From DATIUV01 sp049322755 (GTDB taxonomy: Bacteria; Pseudomonadota; Gammaproteobacteria; Burkholderiales; UBA6910), in assembly GCA_049322755.1 (NCBI GenBank), contig JBMOQX010000037.1, forward strand, positions 221,281-285,280: 64,000 bases of DNA, given 5' to 3'. Within the stretch, counting starts at the first letter, position 1, and every line of letters starts with the position of its first letter. Under the pieces are notes generated by a model that worked only from the letters and a program-made list of their open reading frames with translations, had not been told where the DNA came from and made no database searches. Made by a program: the position numbers and the translations under genes. Shown one piece after another: positions 8,616 to 16,609 of the stretch.

Positions 8616-9320
8616 CTAGCCGTACCGCCGTTGGACCAGCCGCTTCACGCCGTAGGCTGCGCCGTTGAGCAGCAGCACCAGGGAGATGAGCACGATGCCC
8701 AGGCCCAGCGCGAGCGGCAGGTCGCCCTTGCTGGTTTCCAGCGCGATGGCGGTGGTCATCACCCGCGTCACGCCGTCGATGTTCCCGCCCACGATCATCA
8801 CCGCGCCCACTTCCGCCGCCGCGCGCCCGAATCCCGCCAGCACGACGGTGACGAGCGAGAATCGCGTGTCCCACAGCAGGGTCAGCATCGCGCGCCCCGG
8901 CCCGGCGCCGAGCGAGCGCAGCTGCTCCGAATACTCGGTCCATGCATCCTCGATCACCTGGCGCGACAACGCGGCCACGATGGGCGCGATGAGGATGGTC
9001 TGGGCGATGATCATCGCCGCCGGCGTGAACAGCAGGCCGTGGTCCCCCAGCGGCCCGGCGCGCGAAAGCAGCAGGTACACCAGCAGGCCGATGACCACCG
9101 GCGGCAGGCCCATGAGCGCGTTGAGGACGACGATCAGTGTTTGGCGGCCCGGAAACCGCCCCACCGCCGCCGCGGCACCGACGGGCAGCGCGAGCAGGCT
9201 GGCAATCACGGTCGCACTGAGGCTCACGCGCAGGCTGAGCAAAACGATCTCCACCAGTTCGCCGTCGGCGCTGGCGATCATGGTCGCCGCCTGCTGGAAC
9301 GCGAGGCCGATCGTCGTCAT
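8616..9320 (-). CDS. tupB: Tungstate-type ABC transporter permease TupB
   Basis: This 234-residue integral membrane protein has about six hydrophobic helices. Its EAA-like cytoplasmic loop (SLGAGPGRAMLTLLW) lies near residue 140, and ALMGLPPVVIGL near residue 88 is typical of TupB permeases. It is the first gene of tupBCA. The 190-base gap to the divergent ModE/PBP regulator holds a perfect FNR-type palindrome. Confidence 0.92.
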   Translation of the reverse strand: MTTIGLAFQQAATMIASADGELVEIVLLSLRVSLSATVIASLLALPVGAAAAVGRFPGRQTLIVVLNALMGLPPVVIGLLVYLLLSRAGPLGDHGLLFTPAAMIIAQTILIAPIVAALSRQVIEDAWTEYSEQLRSLGAGPGRAMLTLLWDTRFSLVTVVLAGFGRAAAEVGAVMIVGGNIDGVTRVMTTAIALETSKGDLPLALGLGIVLISLVLLLNGAAYGVKRLVQRRYG

Positions 9321-9419
9321 TGGCGGTGACCCATTGCGGCCCGGCGGGAGCCCGCGGGCATATCAACAGGGAAAACCGCCCAAAATTCGAACGGAGGGAA
9401 TTGGCGTCGCCGACCCAGA

Positions 9420-9433
9420 TTGATATGCATCAA
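9420..9433. promoter_or_regulatory. Perfect FNR/ANR-type box between tupB and the divergent regulator
   Basis: TTGATATGCATCAA matches the FNR consensus TTGAT-N4-ATCAA at all ten defined positions. It lies between tupB (start 9320) and the regulator gene (start 9512). For a rightward class II promoter (box near -41.5), the -10 would fall at about 9457-9462, where TATCAC (4 of 6) is found. No equally good -10 is seen leftward. Control by an anaerobic Crp/Fnr-family regulator is inferred. Confidence 0.6.
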
Positions 9434-9511
9434 GTTGCCAAATATTTTTATCAACGTATCACAATGTTATCCTTGCCTTTTCTTGTGTGAAATATGATAT
9501 GGAAAGCATAT

Positions 9512-10618
9512 ATGCGGCATTTCGAACCGGAGCTCCGCTGGCGTTGGAGCGGTGATCTGGATCCTGTCTCGGCGAGCCCCCCGTTCCGACTTCTGGCCGC
9601 GGTGCGGTCGAACGGGTCGCTCCGGCAGGCGGCCAAGGCCCTCGGCACGTCCTATCGGCACGCCTGGGGCGTACTGGGGGCGTGGGAACAGCGGCTGGGC
9701 AAGCCGCTGGTGACGCTCGAGCGCGGCCGCGGCGCCCGCCTGACCGCGCTGGGCGAGAAGCTGCTGTGGGCCGAGCGCCGGGCCCAGGCCCGCATCGCCC
9801 CCGAGCTCGACCGCATCGCGGACGAGTTCGAGCGCGCGTTGAGCGCCGAGTTCGGCGCCGCCGCCGCCATCAACCTCACCGTGCGGGCGAGCCACGACCT
9901 GCTGCTGGCGCGGGTACGCGATCGGCTCAGCTGGGAGCCCGAATTCACGCTGCAGGTAGACTTCCGCGGCAGCCTGGACAGTCTGGCGGACCTGTGGCGC
10001 GGGCATTGCCAGCTCGCCGGCTTCCACGTTCCCACGCCGACCGGTCCCGGGCGGCCGGCGGAGATCGGCCGCTGGCTGAAGCCGCGCCAGCACCGGGCCA
10101 TTCGCTTCGCCGAACGGGAACAGGGCCTGATGCTGGCGCCGGGGAATCCGCGCGGTATCGCCGGCCTGACAGATCTGGTCCGTCCGGGCGTGCGCTTCAT
10201 CAACCGCCAGCGGACCTCCGGGACCCGGATCCTGTTCGACCGGCTGCTGGACGAGGCCGGCATCGACGCGCGCCGCATCGAGGGCTACGGCACGGAGGAA
10301 TTCACCCATCTCGCGGTCGCGGCGACGGTGGCGGGGGATGGCGCCGACTGCGCATTCGGCATTCGCGCGGCCGCGGCCCAGTTCGGCCTCGACTTCATCC
10401 CCATCGCGCGGGAGAGCTACGCGCTCGCCTTCCGGCGGGAGCTTGCCGGGCACCCCGGCGTCCAACGCCTGGTGGCGTTCCTCGGAAGTGCCGAATTCCA
10501 GGCCATGGCAGAACGCCTGCCGGGTTATGATCCGCGCGGTGCGGGCGAGATCGTCGAGGTCGATGCTTTCCTGGGAATCCCGGGCTCTGCCGGACCCTTG
10601 GCGGGACCCCCGGCGTAG
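9512..10618 (+). CDS. ModE-type HTH regulator fused to a periplasmic-binding-protein-like domain
   Basis: This roughly 368-residue cytoplasmic protein has an N-terminal ModE/LysR-type winged helix (about 20-95, with SLRQAAKALGTSYRHAW) and a C-terminal PBP-like domain (about 105-355). ADCAFGIRAAAAQFGLDF is conserved with the second such regulator at 28677. It lacks the usual ModE Mop domains. It is divergent from tupBCA and so probably controls tungstate/molybdate uptake, with the PBP-like domain sensing a small ligand. ATG 9512 has GGAAAG five bases upstream; ATG 9494, six codons earlier, is the alternative. Confidence 0.85.
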   Translation: MRHFEPELRWRWSGDLDPVSASPPFRLLAAVRSNGSLRQAAKALGTSYRHAWGVLGAWEQRLGKPLVTLERGRGARLTALGEKLLWAERRAQARIAPELDRIADEFERALSAEFGAAAAINLTVRASHDLLLARVRDRLSWEPEFTLQVDFRGSLDSLADLWRGHCQLAGFHVPTPTGPGRPAEIGRWLKPRQHRAIRFAEREQGLMLAPGNPRGIAGLTDLVRPGVRFINRQRTSGTRILFDRLLDEAGIDARRIEGYGTEEFTHLAVAATVAGDGADCAFGIRAAAAQFGLDFIPIARESYALAFRRELAGHPGVQRLVAFLGSAEFQAMAERLPGYDPRGAGEIVEVDAFLGIPGSAGPLAGPPA

Positions 10619-10889
10619 GGCCGGGTATCGCTGGCGGCGCTGGGCGCTGGCTGCCGCGCTGGCGCTGCCCGCAGCGACAACGGGGATTCCGGCGGCGAGC
10701 GCGGCGGCGATTGCGGACGACGCCGGCCTCCGCGTCATCGGCGTGCGTTGGCTCGGCGCGGTGTTGTACCCTGACGCATTCCCGGCCGACCTGCGGGCGC
10801 AGACCCGCGCCTTTTACCGGATGTTCTATCACACCGATCTCACCGAAGCGCAACTTGACCCGTTGCTGGGTTCCGCGAACCGCCGATGA
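10563..10889 (+). pseudogene. Remnant of a BtuF/MolA-type ABC transporter substrate-binding protein (large internal deletion)
   Basis: This 108-codon frame encodes a signal-peptide-like N-terminus (RWALAAALALPAA, then AASAAA). The start of a mature FecB/BtuF-type protein follows (AIADDAGLRVIG, compare the usual TDDAGR-V). It then jumps straight to what looks like the C-terminal end of such proteins (WLGAVLYPDAF, FYRMFYHTDLTEAQLDPLL). Normal members have about 330-380 residues, so some 250 central residues are missing, in frame. Its TGA overlaps the permease ATG (ATGA), the position expected for the cognate binding protein. It could still be translated but should not bind a ligand. Confidence 0.7.
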
Positions 10890-11926
10890 CCGATGTGGCC
10901 ATTGCCGTGCGTTCGCACCCGGCCGGCGGCTGGGCGTATCCCGTCGGCGCCGGCCTGCTGCTGGCGCTGATCCTGATCGCGTTCACGGTCGGGCAGTACC
11001 CGGTGCGGCCGCAGGAGTTGGCCGCCGCGCTCTGGAACGCCCTTGCCGGCGGCGGCGACGATGCCGCCGCGGCGACGGTCAACACCGTCATCTTCCAGAT
11101 TCGCGGGCCGCGCATCCTGGCCGCGGTGCTGGTGGGCGCCGCGCTGGCCGCCGCGGGCGCGGCCTACCAGGGCATGTTCCGCAATCCGCTGGTCTCGCCC
11201 GACATTCTGGGCGTGTCCTCGGGCGCCGCGCTGGGGGCGGCCATCGCGATATTCCTCTCGCTGGGGATCTATGCGATCCAGGGCTTCGCCTTTCTCGGCG
11301 GTCTCGCGGCCGTGGTGGTGGTCTACGCCGTCGGCGCGTCGGTGAAGCGGCACGATCCGCTGCTGACCCTGATCCTGGCCGGCGTGGTGATCGGCACGCT
11401 GCTGGGCTCGTGCCTCGCGCTGATCAAGTACCTGGCCGACCCGTACAACCAGCTGCCCGCGATCACCTTCTGGCTGCTGGGCAGTCTCGCCGCCGTCGCT
11501 CCCGGCGATCTCTGGGTCGCCGCGCCGTTCGCGGCCGTGGGGCTCGTCCCCATGTATCTGCTGCGCTGGCGCATGAATCTGCTCTCGCTCCCCGACGACG
11601 AGGCCCGCGCACTGGGGGTCAACACCGGCACGCTGCGGCTCACGGTGGTGTGCGCCGCGACGCTGATGACCGCCGCCAGCGTCGCCATCAGCGGCGTGAT
11701 CGGCTGGGTCGGCCTGCTGGTCCCGCACGCCGCGCGGCTCGTCGTGGGGCCGGATTTCGGCCGGCTGCTGCCGCTCTCCATGCTGTTCGGCGCGGTCTAC
11801 CTCCTGGGCGTCGACACGCTGGCGCGCACCATCGCACCGATCGAGATTCCGCCCGGCGTGCTGACCGCGCTCATCGGCACGCCGGTGTTCCTGTGGCTGC
11901 TGGCGACGACGCGGCGGGGCTGGTGA
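10886..11926 (+). CDS. FecCD/BtuC-type ABC transporter permease (possibly MolB-like)
   Basis: This 346-residue permease has about ten hydrophobic helices. It carries FecCD-family motifs: GPRILAAVLVGAALAAAGAAYQGMFRNPLVSPDILG near residues 72-107 and GVIGWVGLLVPHAARLVVG near residue 270. The family imports Fe-siderophores, heme, B12 and, in MolBC of Haemophilus, molybdate. Its place between tup and moeA favours molybdate/tungstate, but the substrate is unproven. It overlaps the binding-protein remnant and the ATPase gene by four bases and one base. Confidence 0.88.
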   Translation: MTDVAIAVRSHPAGGWAYPVGAGLLLALILIAFTVGQYPVRPQELAAALWNALAGGGDDAAAATVNTVIFQIRGPRILAAVLVGAALAAAGAAYQGMFRNPLVSPDILGVSSGAALGAAIAIFLSLGIYAIQGFAFLGGLAAVVVVYAVGASVKRHDPLLTLILAGVVIGTLLGSCLALIKYLADPYNQLPAITFWLLGSLAAVAPGDLWVAAPFAAVGLVPMYLLRWRMNLLSLPDDEARALGVNTGTLRLTVVCAATLMTAASVAISGVIGWVGLLVPHAARLVVGPDFGRLLPLSMLFGAVYLLGVDTLARTIAPIEIPPGVLTALIGTPVFLWLLATTRRGW

Positions 11927-12738
11927 TGGACCTTTTCGCGCTGGAAGCCGAAAGCCTCGCCTACGGCTACCCGCAGCGCCTGATCGGCGAGGGTTTCACG
12001 TTCCGGGTCGCGCCGGGCGCGGTGACCTGTGTGCTGGGCCCGAACGGCTGCGGCAAGACCACGCTGTTTCGCACCGTGCTGGGACTGCTGCCGCCCAAGG
12101 GCGGCGCGGTGCGCATCGGCGGCCGCCCCATCGGCGATTGGAGCCGCGGCGAACTGGCCCAGGCCATCGGCTACGTGCCCCAGGCCCACAGCGGGTACTT
12201 CGCGTTCACTGTGCGCGAGATCGTGCTCATGGGCCGCACGGCGCGGCTGTCGTTCTTCGGCAGCCCCACGCGCCGGGACCACCTGGTGGCCGAGCGCGTG
12301 CTGCGCGCGCTCGGCATCGAGCACCTGGCGGAGCGCGTCTACACCCAGGTCAGCGGCGGCGAGCGCCAGCTGGCGCTGATCGGCCGCGCCCTGGCGCAGG
12401 AGCCGCGCTTCCTGGTGCTGGACGAACCCACCGCCAACCTGGACTTCGGCAACCAGATCCTGGTGCTGGAGCAGATCCGGTCGCTGGCGGCCCAGGGCAT
12501 CGGCGTGCTGTTCTCGACCCACGATCCGGACCAGGCGTTCATCTGTGCCGATCACGTCCTGATGCTGCGCGACGGCCACATCGTGTGCGCCGGCCCGCCC
12601 ACCGAAGCCATCACCACCGGCCATCTGCGGCAGGTCTACGGGGTCCAGGTGAACGTGGTCGACGTGCCCGTCGCGCCGGACGGCGCGCTGCGCAAGACCT
12701 GCGTTCCCGCCGTCGAGGGCAGCCGCGTAAATCCTTGA
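11926..12738 (+). CDS. ABC transporter ATP-binding protein of the FecE/BtuD type (possibly MolC-like)
   Basis: This 270-residue ATPase has Walker A GPNGCGKTT near residue 38, Q-loop GYVPQAHSG, signature VSGGERQLALIGRAL near residue 141 and Walker B LVLDEPTANLDFGNQ. The DFGNQ extension is common in FecE/ZnuC-like and MolC-like ATPases. ATG 11926 overlaps the permease stop (TGATG), so the two are coupled. With the binding protein degraded, the importer may be non-functional or may use a binding protein encoded elsewhere. Confidence 0.88.
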   Translation: MDLFALEAESLAYGYPQRLIGEGFTFRVAPGAVTCVLGPNGCGKTTLFRTVLGLLPPKGGAVRIGGRPIGDWSRGELAQAIGYVPQAHSGYFAFTVREIVLMGRTARLSFFGSPTRRDHLVAERVLRALGIEHLAERVYTQVSGGERQLALIGRALAQEPRFLVLDEPTANLDFGNQILVLEQIRSLAAQGIGVLFSTHDPDQAFICADHVLMLRDGHIVCAGPPTEAITTGHLRQVYGVQVNVVDVPVAPDGALRKTCVPAVEGSRVNP

Positions 12739-12874
12739 GCGCGTTACGGTCATGCGCCAGCGTCGCGGTTGCGCTCCGCTATACTTCCGATAGTTCAGAA
12801 AGACGCCGCTTCGCCGATGCCGCTGCCGGCCGGCGGTCGGCACGGCAATCGATCAAACCCGGATGAGGAACGCC

Positions 12875-14152
12875 ATGGCCGTCGAAGCCGCAACGACACT
12901 GGGCGCACTGAGCTGCGCCGACGACTACGACCCCAATTCCATGCCCGTCGAGAAGGCGCGGCAGCTGATCCGCCAGTTCCTGGAACCGATCTCGGGCACG
13001 GAGCGGGTCGCGATCCGCAACGCGCTGGGTCGCGTCCTGGGGGAGGACGTGATTTCGCCGGTGGCGGTGCCGTCCCACGACAATTCCGCGATGGACGGCT
13101 ACGCCCTGCGCTTCGAGGATCTCGCCCCGGATGGCGAAACCACGCTCGAGATCGCGGGCACGGCTTTCGCCGGCGCGCCGTTCGCCGGCGCCGTGGAGAA
13201 AGGTCGCTGCGTGCGCATCATGACCGGCGGCGTCATGCCGGCAGGCGCCGATACCGTGGTGATGCAGGAGCGTGTCGCTGCGGACGGCAATACCGCGCGT
13301 ATCGCGCCCGGCCAGAAGCGGGGACAGAATGTCCGCCGAGCCGGCGAGGACCTGCAGCCCGGCCAGGTGGTGCTCGCCCGGGGGACTTTCGTGCGGCCGG
13401 CGGAGCTCGGCCTCATCGCCTCGCTCGGCATCGGCGAGGTCACCGTGTTCCGGCGCCTGCGGGTCGCGTTCTTCTCCACGGGCGACGAACTGGTGTCCAT
13501 CGGCACGCCGCTGGGCGAAGGCCAGATCTACGACAGCAATCGCTACACCATTCACGGCATGCTCACCCGCCTCGGCTGCGACGTGATCGATATGGGGGTG
13601 GTGCGCGACGATCCGGCGGCGCTCGAGCGGGCGTTCAACGAGGCCGCGGCGATGGCGGACGTCGTCATCACCAGCGGCGGGGTCTCGGTGGGGGAAGCGG
13701 ACTTCACCAAGGACCTGCTGGAAAAACTGGGCGAAGTCGTGTTCTGGAAGATCGCCATGAAGCCCGGCCGGCCGCTGGCCTACGGCAAGGTGCGCCACGC
13801 CCACTTCTTCGGGCTGCCCGGGAATCCCGTCTCGGTGATGGTGACGTTTTACGAGTTCGTCCGCGATGCGCTGCTCGTGCTCATGGGCCGGCAGAACGTC
13901 GCGCCGCCGCCGACGTTCAAGGTGAAGTGCACGACGCCGCTCAAGAAGGCGCCCGGGCGCACCGAATTCCAGCGCGGCTTGCTCTACCGGGAGCCCGGCG
14001 GCGAATGGGCGGTGCGCGTAACCGGCGACCAGGGGTCGGGAATCCTGCGCTCCATGTCCGAGGCCAATTGCTTCATCGTCCTGCCCGCCGACCAGGGCGC
14101 TACGCCCGCGGGCAGCCTGGTGGACGTGCAGCTGCTCGACGGCCTCGCCTGA
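12875..14152 (+). CDS. moeA: Molybdopterin molybdenumtransferase MoeA
   Basis: This 425-residue protein inserts molybdate into adenylylated molybdopterin to form Moco. Motifs are PSHDNSAMDGYAL near residue 68, IMTGGVMPAGADTVV near residue 113, FFSTGDELV near 200, YDSNRYT, VITSGGVSVGEADF near 265 and FFGLPGNPVSVMVTF near 310. ATG 12875 has TGAGGA nearby upstream; ATG 12863, four codons earlier, has none. The 136-base gap upstream includes TATACT at 12780, a possible -10 without a convincing -35. It may be a separate unit from the ABC genes. Confidence 0.95.
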   Translation: MAVEAATTLGALSCADDYDPNSMPVEKARQLIRQFLEPISGTERVAIRNALGRVLGEDVISPVAVPSHDNSAMDGYALRFEDLAPDGETTLEIAGTAFAGAPFAGAVEKGRCVRIMTGGVMPAGADTVVMQERVAADGNTARIAPGQKRGQNVRRAGEDLQPGQVVLARGTFVRPAELGLIASLGIGEVTVFRRLRVAFFSTGDELVSIGTPLGEGQIYDSNRYTIHGMLTRLGCDVIDMGVVRDDPAALERAFNEAAAMADVVITSGGVSVGEADFTKDLLEKLGEVVFWKIAMKPGRPLAYGKVRHAHFFGLPGNPVSVMVTFYEFVRDALLVLMGRQNVAPPPTFKVKCTTPLKKAPGRTEFQRGLLYREPGGEWAVRVTGDQGSGILRSMSEANCFIVLPADQGATPAGSLVDVQLLDGLA

Positions 14153-14264
14153 AGAAAGCGCCTTCCGGCCCGGCCGTGGGGAGGCGCCGGCGCCAAACCT
14201 CTTGCACGCGCGTGCGGTCATTGGCGAGAATGGCGGGGCACCCTTCAACCAGGGGAGTCTGGAC

Positions 14265-14546
14265 ATGAAGAAGTTCGCCGCACTGATGATTTCTGCCGGA
14301 TTGCTGGCCGCCGGGCCCGCCGTCGCCGGCGAGGACTTGGCCAAGAAAATCGGCTGCACCACCTGCCATGCGGTGGACAAGAAGAAAATGGGCCCGTCGC
14401 TGAAGGATATCGCGGCGAAGAACAAGGGACAGGCCGGGGCCGCCGACACGCTGACCGCCAAGATTGCCAAGGCCGATGGCCATCCCAAGGCGAAAGGGAC
14501 CGAAGCCGAAGTTAAACAGGTCGTGGAGTGGATCCTGGCCATGTAA
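14265..14546 (+). CDS. Small monoheme class I cytochrome c (c-551/c-552 type)
   Basis: This 93-residue protein has a signal peptide (about 1-22, cleaved near AVA-GED). One heme-binding motif, CTTCH, lies at about 32-36, and a Met-ligand region KMGPSL follows. That fits a periplasmic electron shuttle of the c-551/c-552 class, though the mature form is short (about 71 residues). ATG 14265 follows AGGGGAG. A strong terminator follows. The gene is convergent with the broken NapC-like gene, whose C-terminal domain is of the same kind (KMGPALKDAAAKYKG). Confidence 0.9.
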   Translation: MKKFAALMISAGLLAAGPAVAGEDLAKKIGCTTCHAVDKKKMGPSLKDIAAKNKGQAGAADTLTAKIAKADGHPKAKGTEAEVKQVVEWILAM

Positions 14547-14561
14547 ACCGGACCCGCTCGG

Positions 14562-14594
14562 CAAAAAAGAGCCGGCATCTGCCGGCTTTTTTTC
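14562..14594 (+). terminator. Rho-independent terminator after the cytochrome c gene
   Basis: AGCCGGCA and TGCCGGCT form an eight-pair stem with a two-base loop, followed by seven T and preceded by a run of A. The A/T flanks on both sides could also stop transcription from the convergent NapC-like gene. Confidence 0.85.
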
Positions 14595-14635
14595 GGACCG
14601 CGCCGGCGAACAGGCCGGCGGGTCTCAGGACGGGG

Positions 14636-15582
14636 TCAAAGCGCGAGGAGCCAGCTGGCCACCGCCTGCAGCTGCTCAGGTTTGGCTTCCACCGGCGGGT
14701 GTTACTCGCCAGCGGCCAGGAAGATCGCATCAGCACCCTGCCCTTTGTACTTGGCGGCGGCATCCTTCAGCGCCGGCCCCATCTTGTCCACCCCGTGGCA
14801 CGCCAGGCAACCGGCGTCGTTCGCGGCGGTCTCGCCGCTGCCCTGGGGAGGGAGGCGGCTGCGGGCGCCACGACCACCTGGGCCGGTTTCTCCGCTTCCG
14901 CCTTCGCGGCGCCGCCCGCCGCGGCGGGAGCATCGGCCTTCGCGGGCTCGACCGGGGCCGCCTTGGGCGCCGCCTTCTTCTCTGCCGGATCGTCCGGCTC
15001 CTGGTGCGCGATGCCCTTATGGCAGTCGATGCAGGTCATGCCCTGCTCCTTGCGCGACTTGTGCATCTGCGCTGCCACCTCGTTCTCCTTCGCCTGCACC
15101 GCGAGCGCCTCGGGGGTGAAATCGTGACAATACCGGCACTCCGCCGAATCGCTCTTGCGCATGTCCGCCCACACCTGGTTGGCCATGCGCCAGCGGTGGG
15201 CCTCGTATTTCTCCGGCGTGCTGATGGTGCCGAGCACGGTGTGATACGCGTCGGTCATGCCGGCCTGCGCCTTGCGGATCAGCTTGGCCGGATAGGTGTG
15301 GGGAATGTGGCAGTCGGAACAGCCGGCCCGAACGCCGCTCCGGTTCGCGTAGTGCGGCGACTGCATCCACTCCCTGGCCGGGATCGCCATGCCGCCCCGC
15401 TCATGGCATGCCGTGGCGCAGAACTCGTCGGTGCCGGTGGCGTGGATCATCACCGCGCTGCCGAGGATGCCGCCGGCCCCGATGATCAGGCCGATGCCGA
15501 CCAGGGTGAGCACCGAATAGCGGGCGCTTGGCGTCGTCAGCCACCTCAGAAATCGCGAGAAAGCCCCGGGGCGTCCATTCAT
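14636..15582 (-). pseudogene. NapC/NirT-type tetraheme cytochrome with C-terminal monoheme domain, frameshifted and with an internal stop
   Basis: The intact frame from ATG 15582 encodes a short cytoplasmic tail, one membrane helix (about 24-46) and four heme sites: CATACH (three residues between the cysteines), CSDCH, CRYCH and CIDCH. This is a NapC/NirT-type quinol oxidase domain. After an Ala/Pro/Lys linker, the frame is lost near 14841-14856 (a C-rich tract, consistent with one missing base) and stops at 14767. In another frame the sequence resumes as a cytochrome c domain (CLACH, KMGPALKD). That frame has a TAA at 14702-14704 and then continues HPPVEAKPEQLQAV to a natural stop at 14636. 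The parent was probably a roughly 310-residue pentaheme, TorC-like protein. Confidence 0.75.
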
Positions 15583-15654
15583 GCCTCTATCCTCCTGCTG
15601 AACCCGTCAGCGCGTATGGTAAGGGACCCTGTTCCGCAGGGCCACCCGACAAAC

Positions 15655-15688
15655 GAAAAAGGCCGGAAACCCGGCGGTTCCCGGCCTG
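15655..15688 (-). terminator. Rho-independent terminator after the EB_dh-like gene
   Basis: Read on the minus strand, GGCCGGGAACC pairs with GGGTTTCCGGCC around a short loop, followed by TTTTTCG. It lies just past the stop of the heme-protein gene and separates it from the NapC-like gene. Confidence 0.75.
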
Positions 15689-15704
15689 CGCCCGAACGGC
15701 CCGA

Positions 15705-16551
15705 TTACTTGGCGAACTTGAGCGTCAGAGGCTCCCAGTGCACCGCGTGGCGCACCTGGGCGTTGTTGAACGCCGCCACGCCGAAGTGGTAACCGGCATC
15801 CAGATTGTCGAACTGCACGTCGTATTTGCTGCCGGTGACGAGCTTGCGCGAGAGTTCCAGAGTCCATTTCCCGTTGGCCCATTTCGCCGCGGCCGGGATG
15901 TCCCCGCGGTCGCCGCTGAACGATGCGATCATGATACTGGCAACGTCATCGCCGGCCCTGAACTTGGACGCGTCCATGGGTACGGCTTCGTCCTTCTTCA
16001 GCCAGTAGGTGCCGCCGCGGTTGGCCGGCTTGGCGTTCTTGCTCATGAACTCCGGCACCCCGTTCTTGATCTTGATATTCTCGTAGCCGCCGCCGGTCTT
16101 CGGGTCGGAGTGACGCCCGGCGCCCGGATTCTTCTCCGAAAAACGCTGGTGATCGAGGTACTGGTCGTCGATCTGCCCGACGGGCAGCGTGCGCACCAGC
16201 TTGGCATGCCAGATGTCGCCCAGTTCCCCTTCCTTATCGGTGTACTTGTTACCGAACGGCTTGCCGGGCTCGCCCGCATGGCAGCTCACCCCGCAGCCCT
16301 GCTTGTCGAAGCCCTTGATGGACGGCCTTGAGTGTGACCTTGGTCTTGCCGTCCTTGAAGTTGGCGCCGTCCTCCAGATTCACGGTGATGGGCTTGGCGG
16401 AATTCCAGGCAGCGTCGTTGGCGTTGGCGTCCACCTTCGGCGGCGTTTTCACCTTGGCTGCGACCAGCGTCGCGTCCGCCATAGCCGCGGATGCGCCAAA
16501 GGCGAGCGCGACGGCCGCCACCATGGCGGAAAGCCGGATCTCGGATTTCAT
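15705..16551 (-). pseudogene. Ethylbenzene-dehydrogenase gamma-like heme-binding protein with an out-of-frame internal deletion
   Basis: From ATG 16551 the frame gives a signal peptide (about 1-25) and a normal EB_dh start (VKTPPKVDANANDAAWN, TKVTLKAV). At about 16320 the sequence joins, in another frame, to the middle of the same family (IKGFDKQGCGVSCHAGEPGK) and continues to the expected end (QVRHAVHWEPLTLKF). About 60 residues present in relatives, roughly between the first beta strands and the CxxCH, are missing, and the frame is lost. Related proteins bind heme and pass electrons for DMSO-reductase-type enzymes or respiratory chains. The upstream FNR-type box suggests anaerobic expression of the ancestor. 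Confidence 0.75.
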
Positions 16552-16609
16552 GGTCAGTAATGCAAATCGTTATACCCGCCGGCCGCTTCGCAGGGCCCGC
16601 TTGACCCTC

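Noticed and set aside
9495..9515. ATATG-GAAAG-CATAT repeat at the start of the ModE/PBP regulator as an operator.
   Set aside because: The arms are only five bases and AT-rich, and the repeat overlaps the ribosome site; it is too weak to call.
14841..14856. Programmed frameshifting in the NapC-like gene.
   Set aside because: There is no slippery heptamer with a following pseudoknot that I can see, and the downstream frame contains its own stop, so decay or error is simpler.
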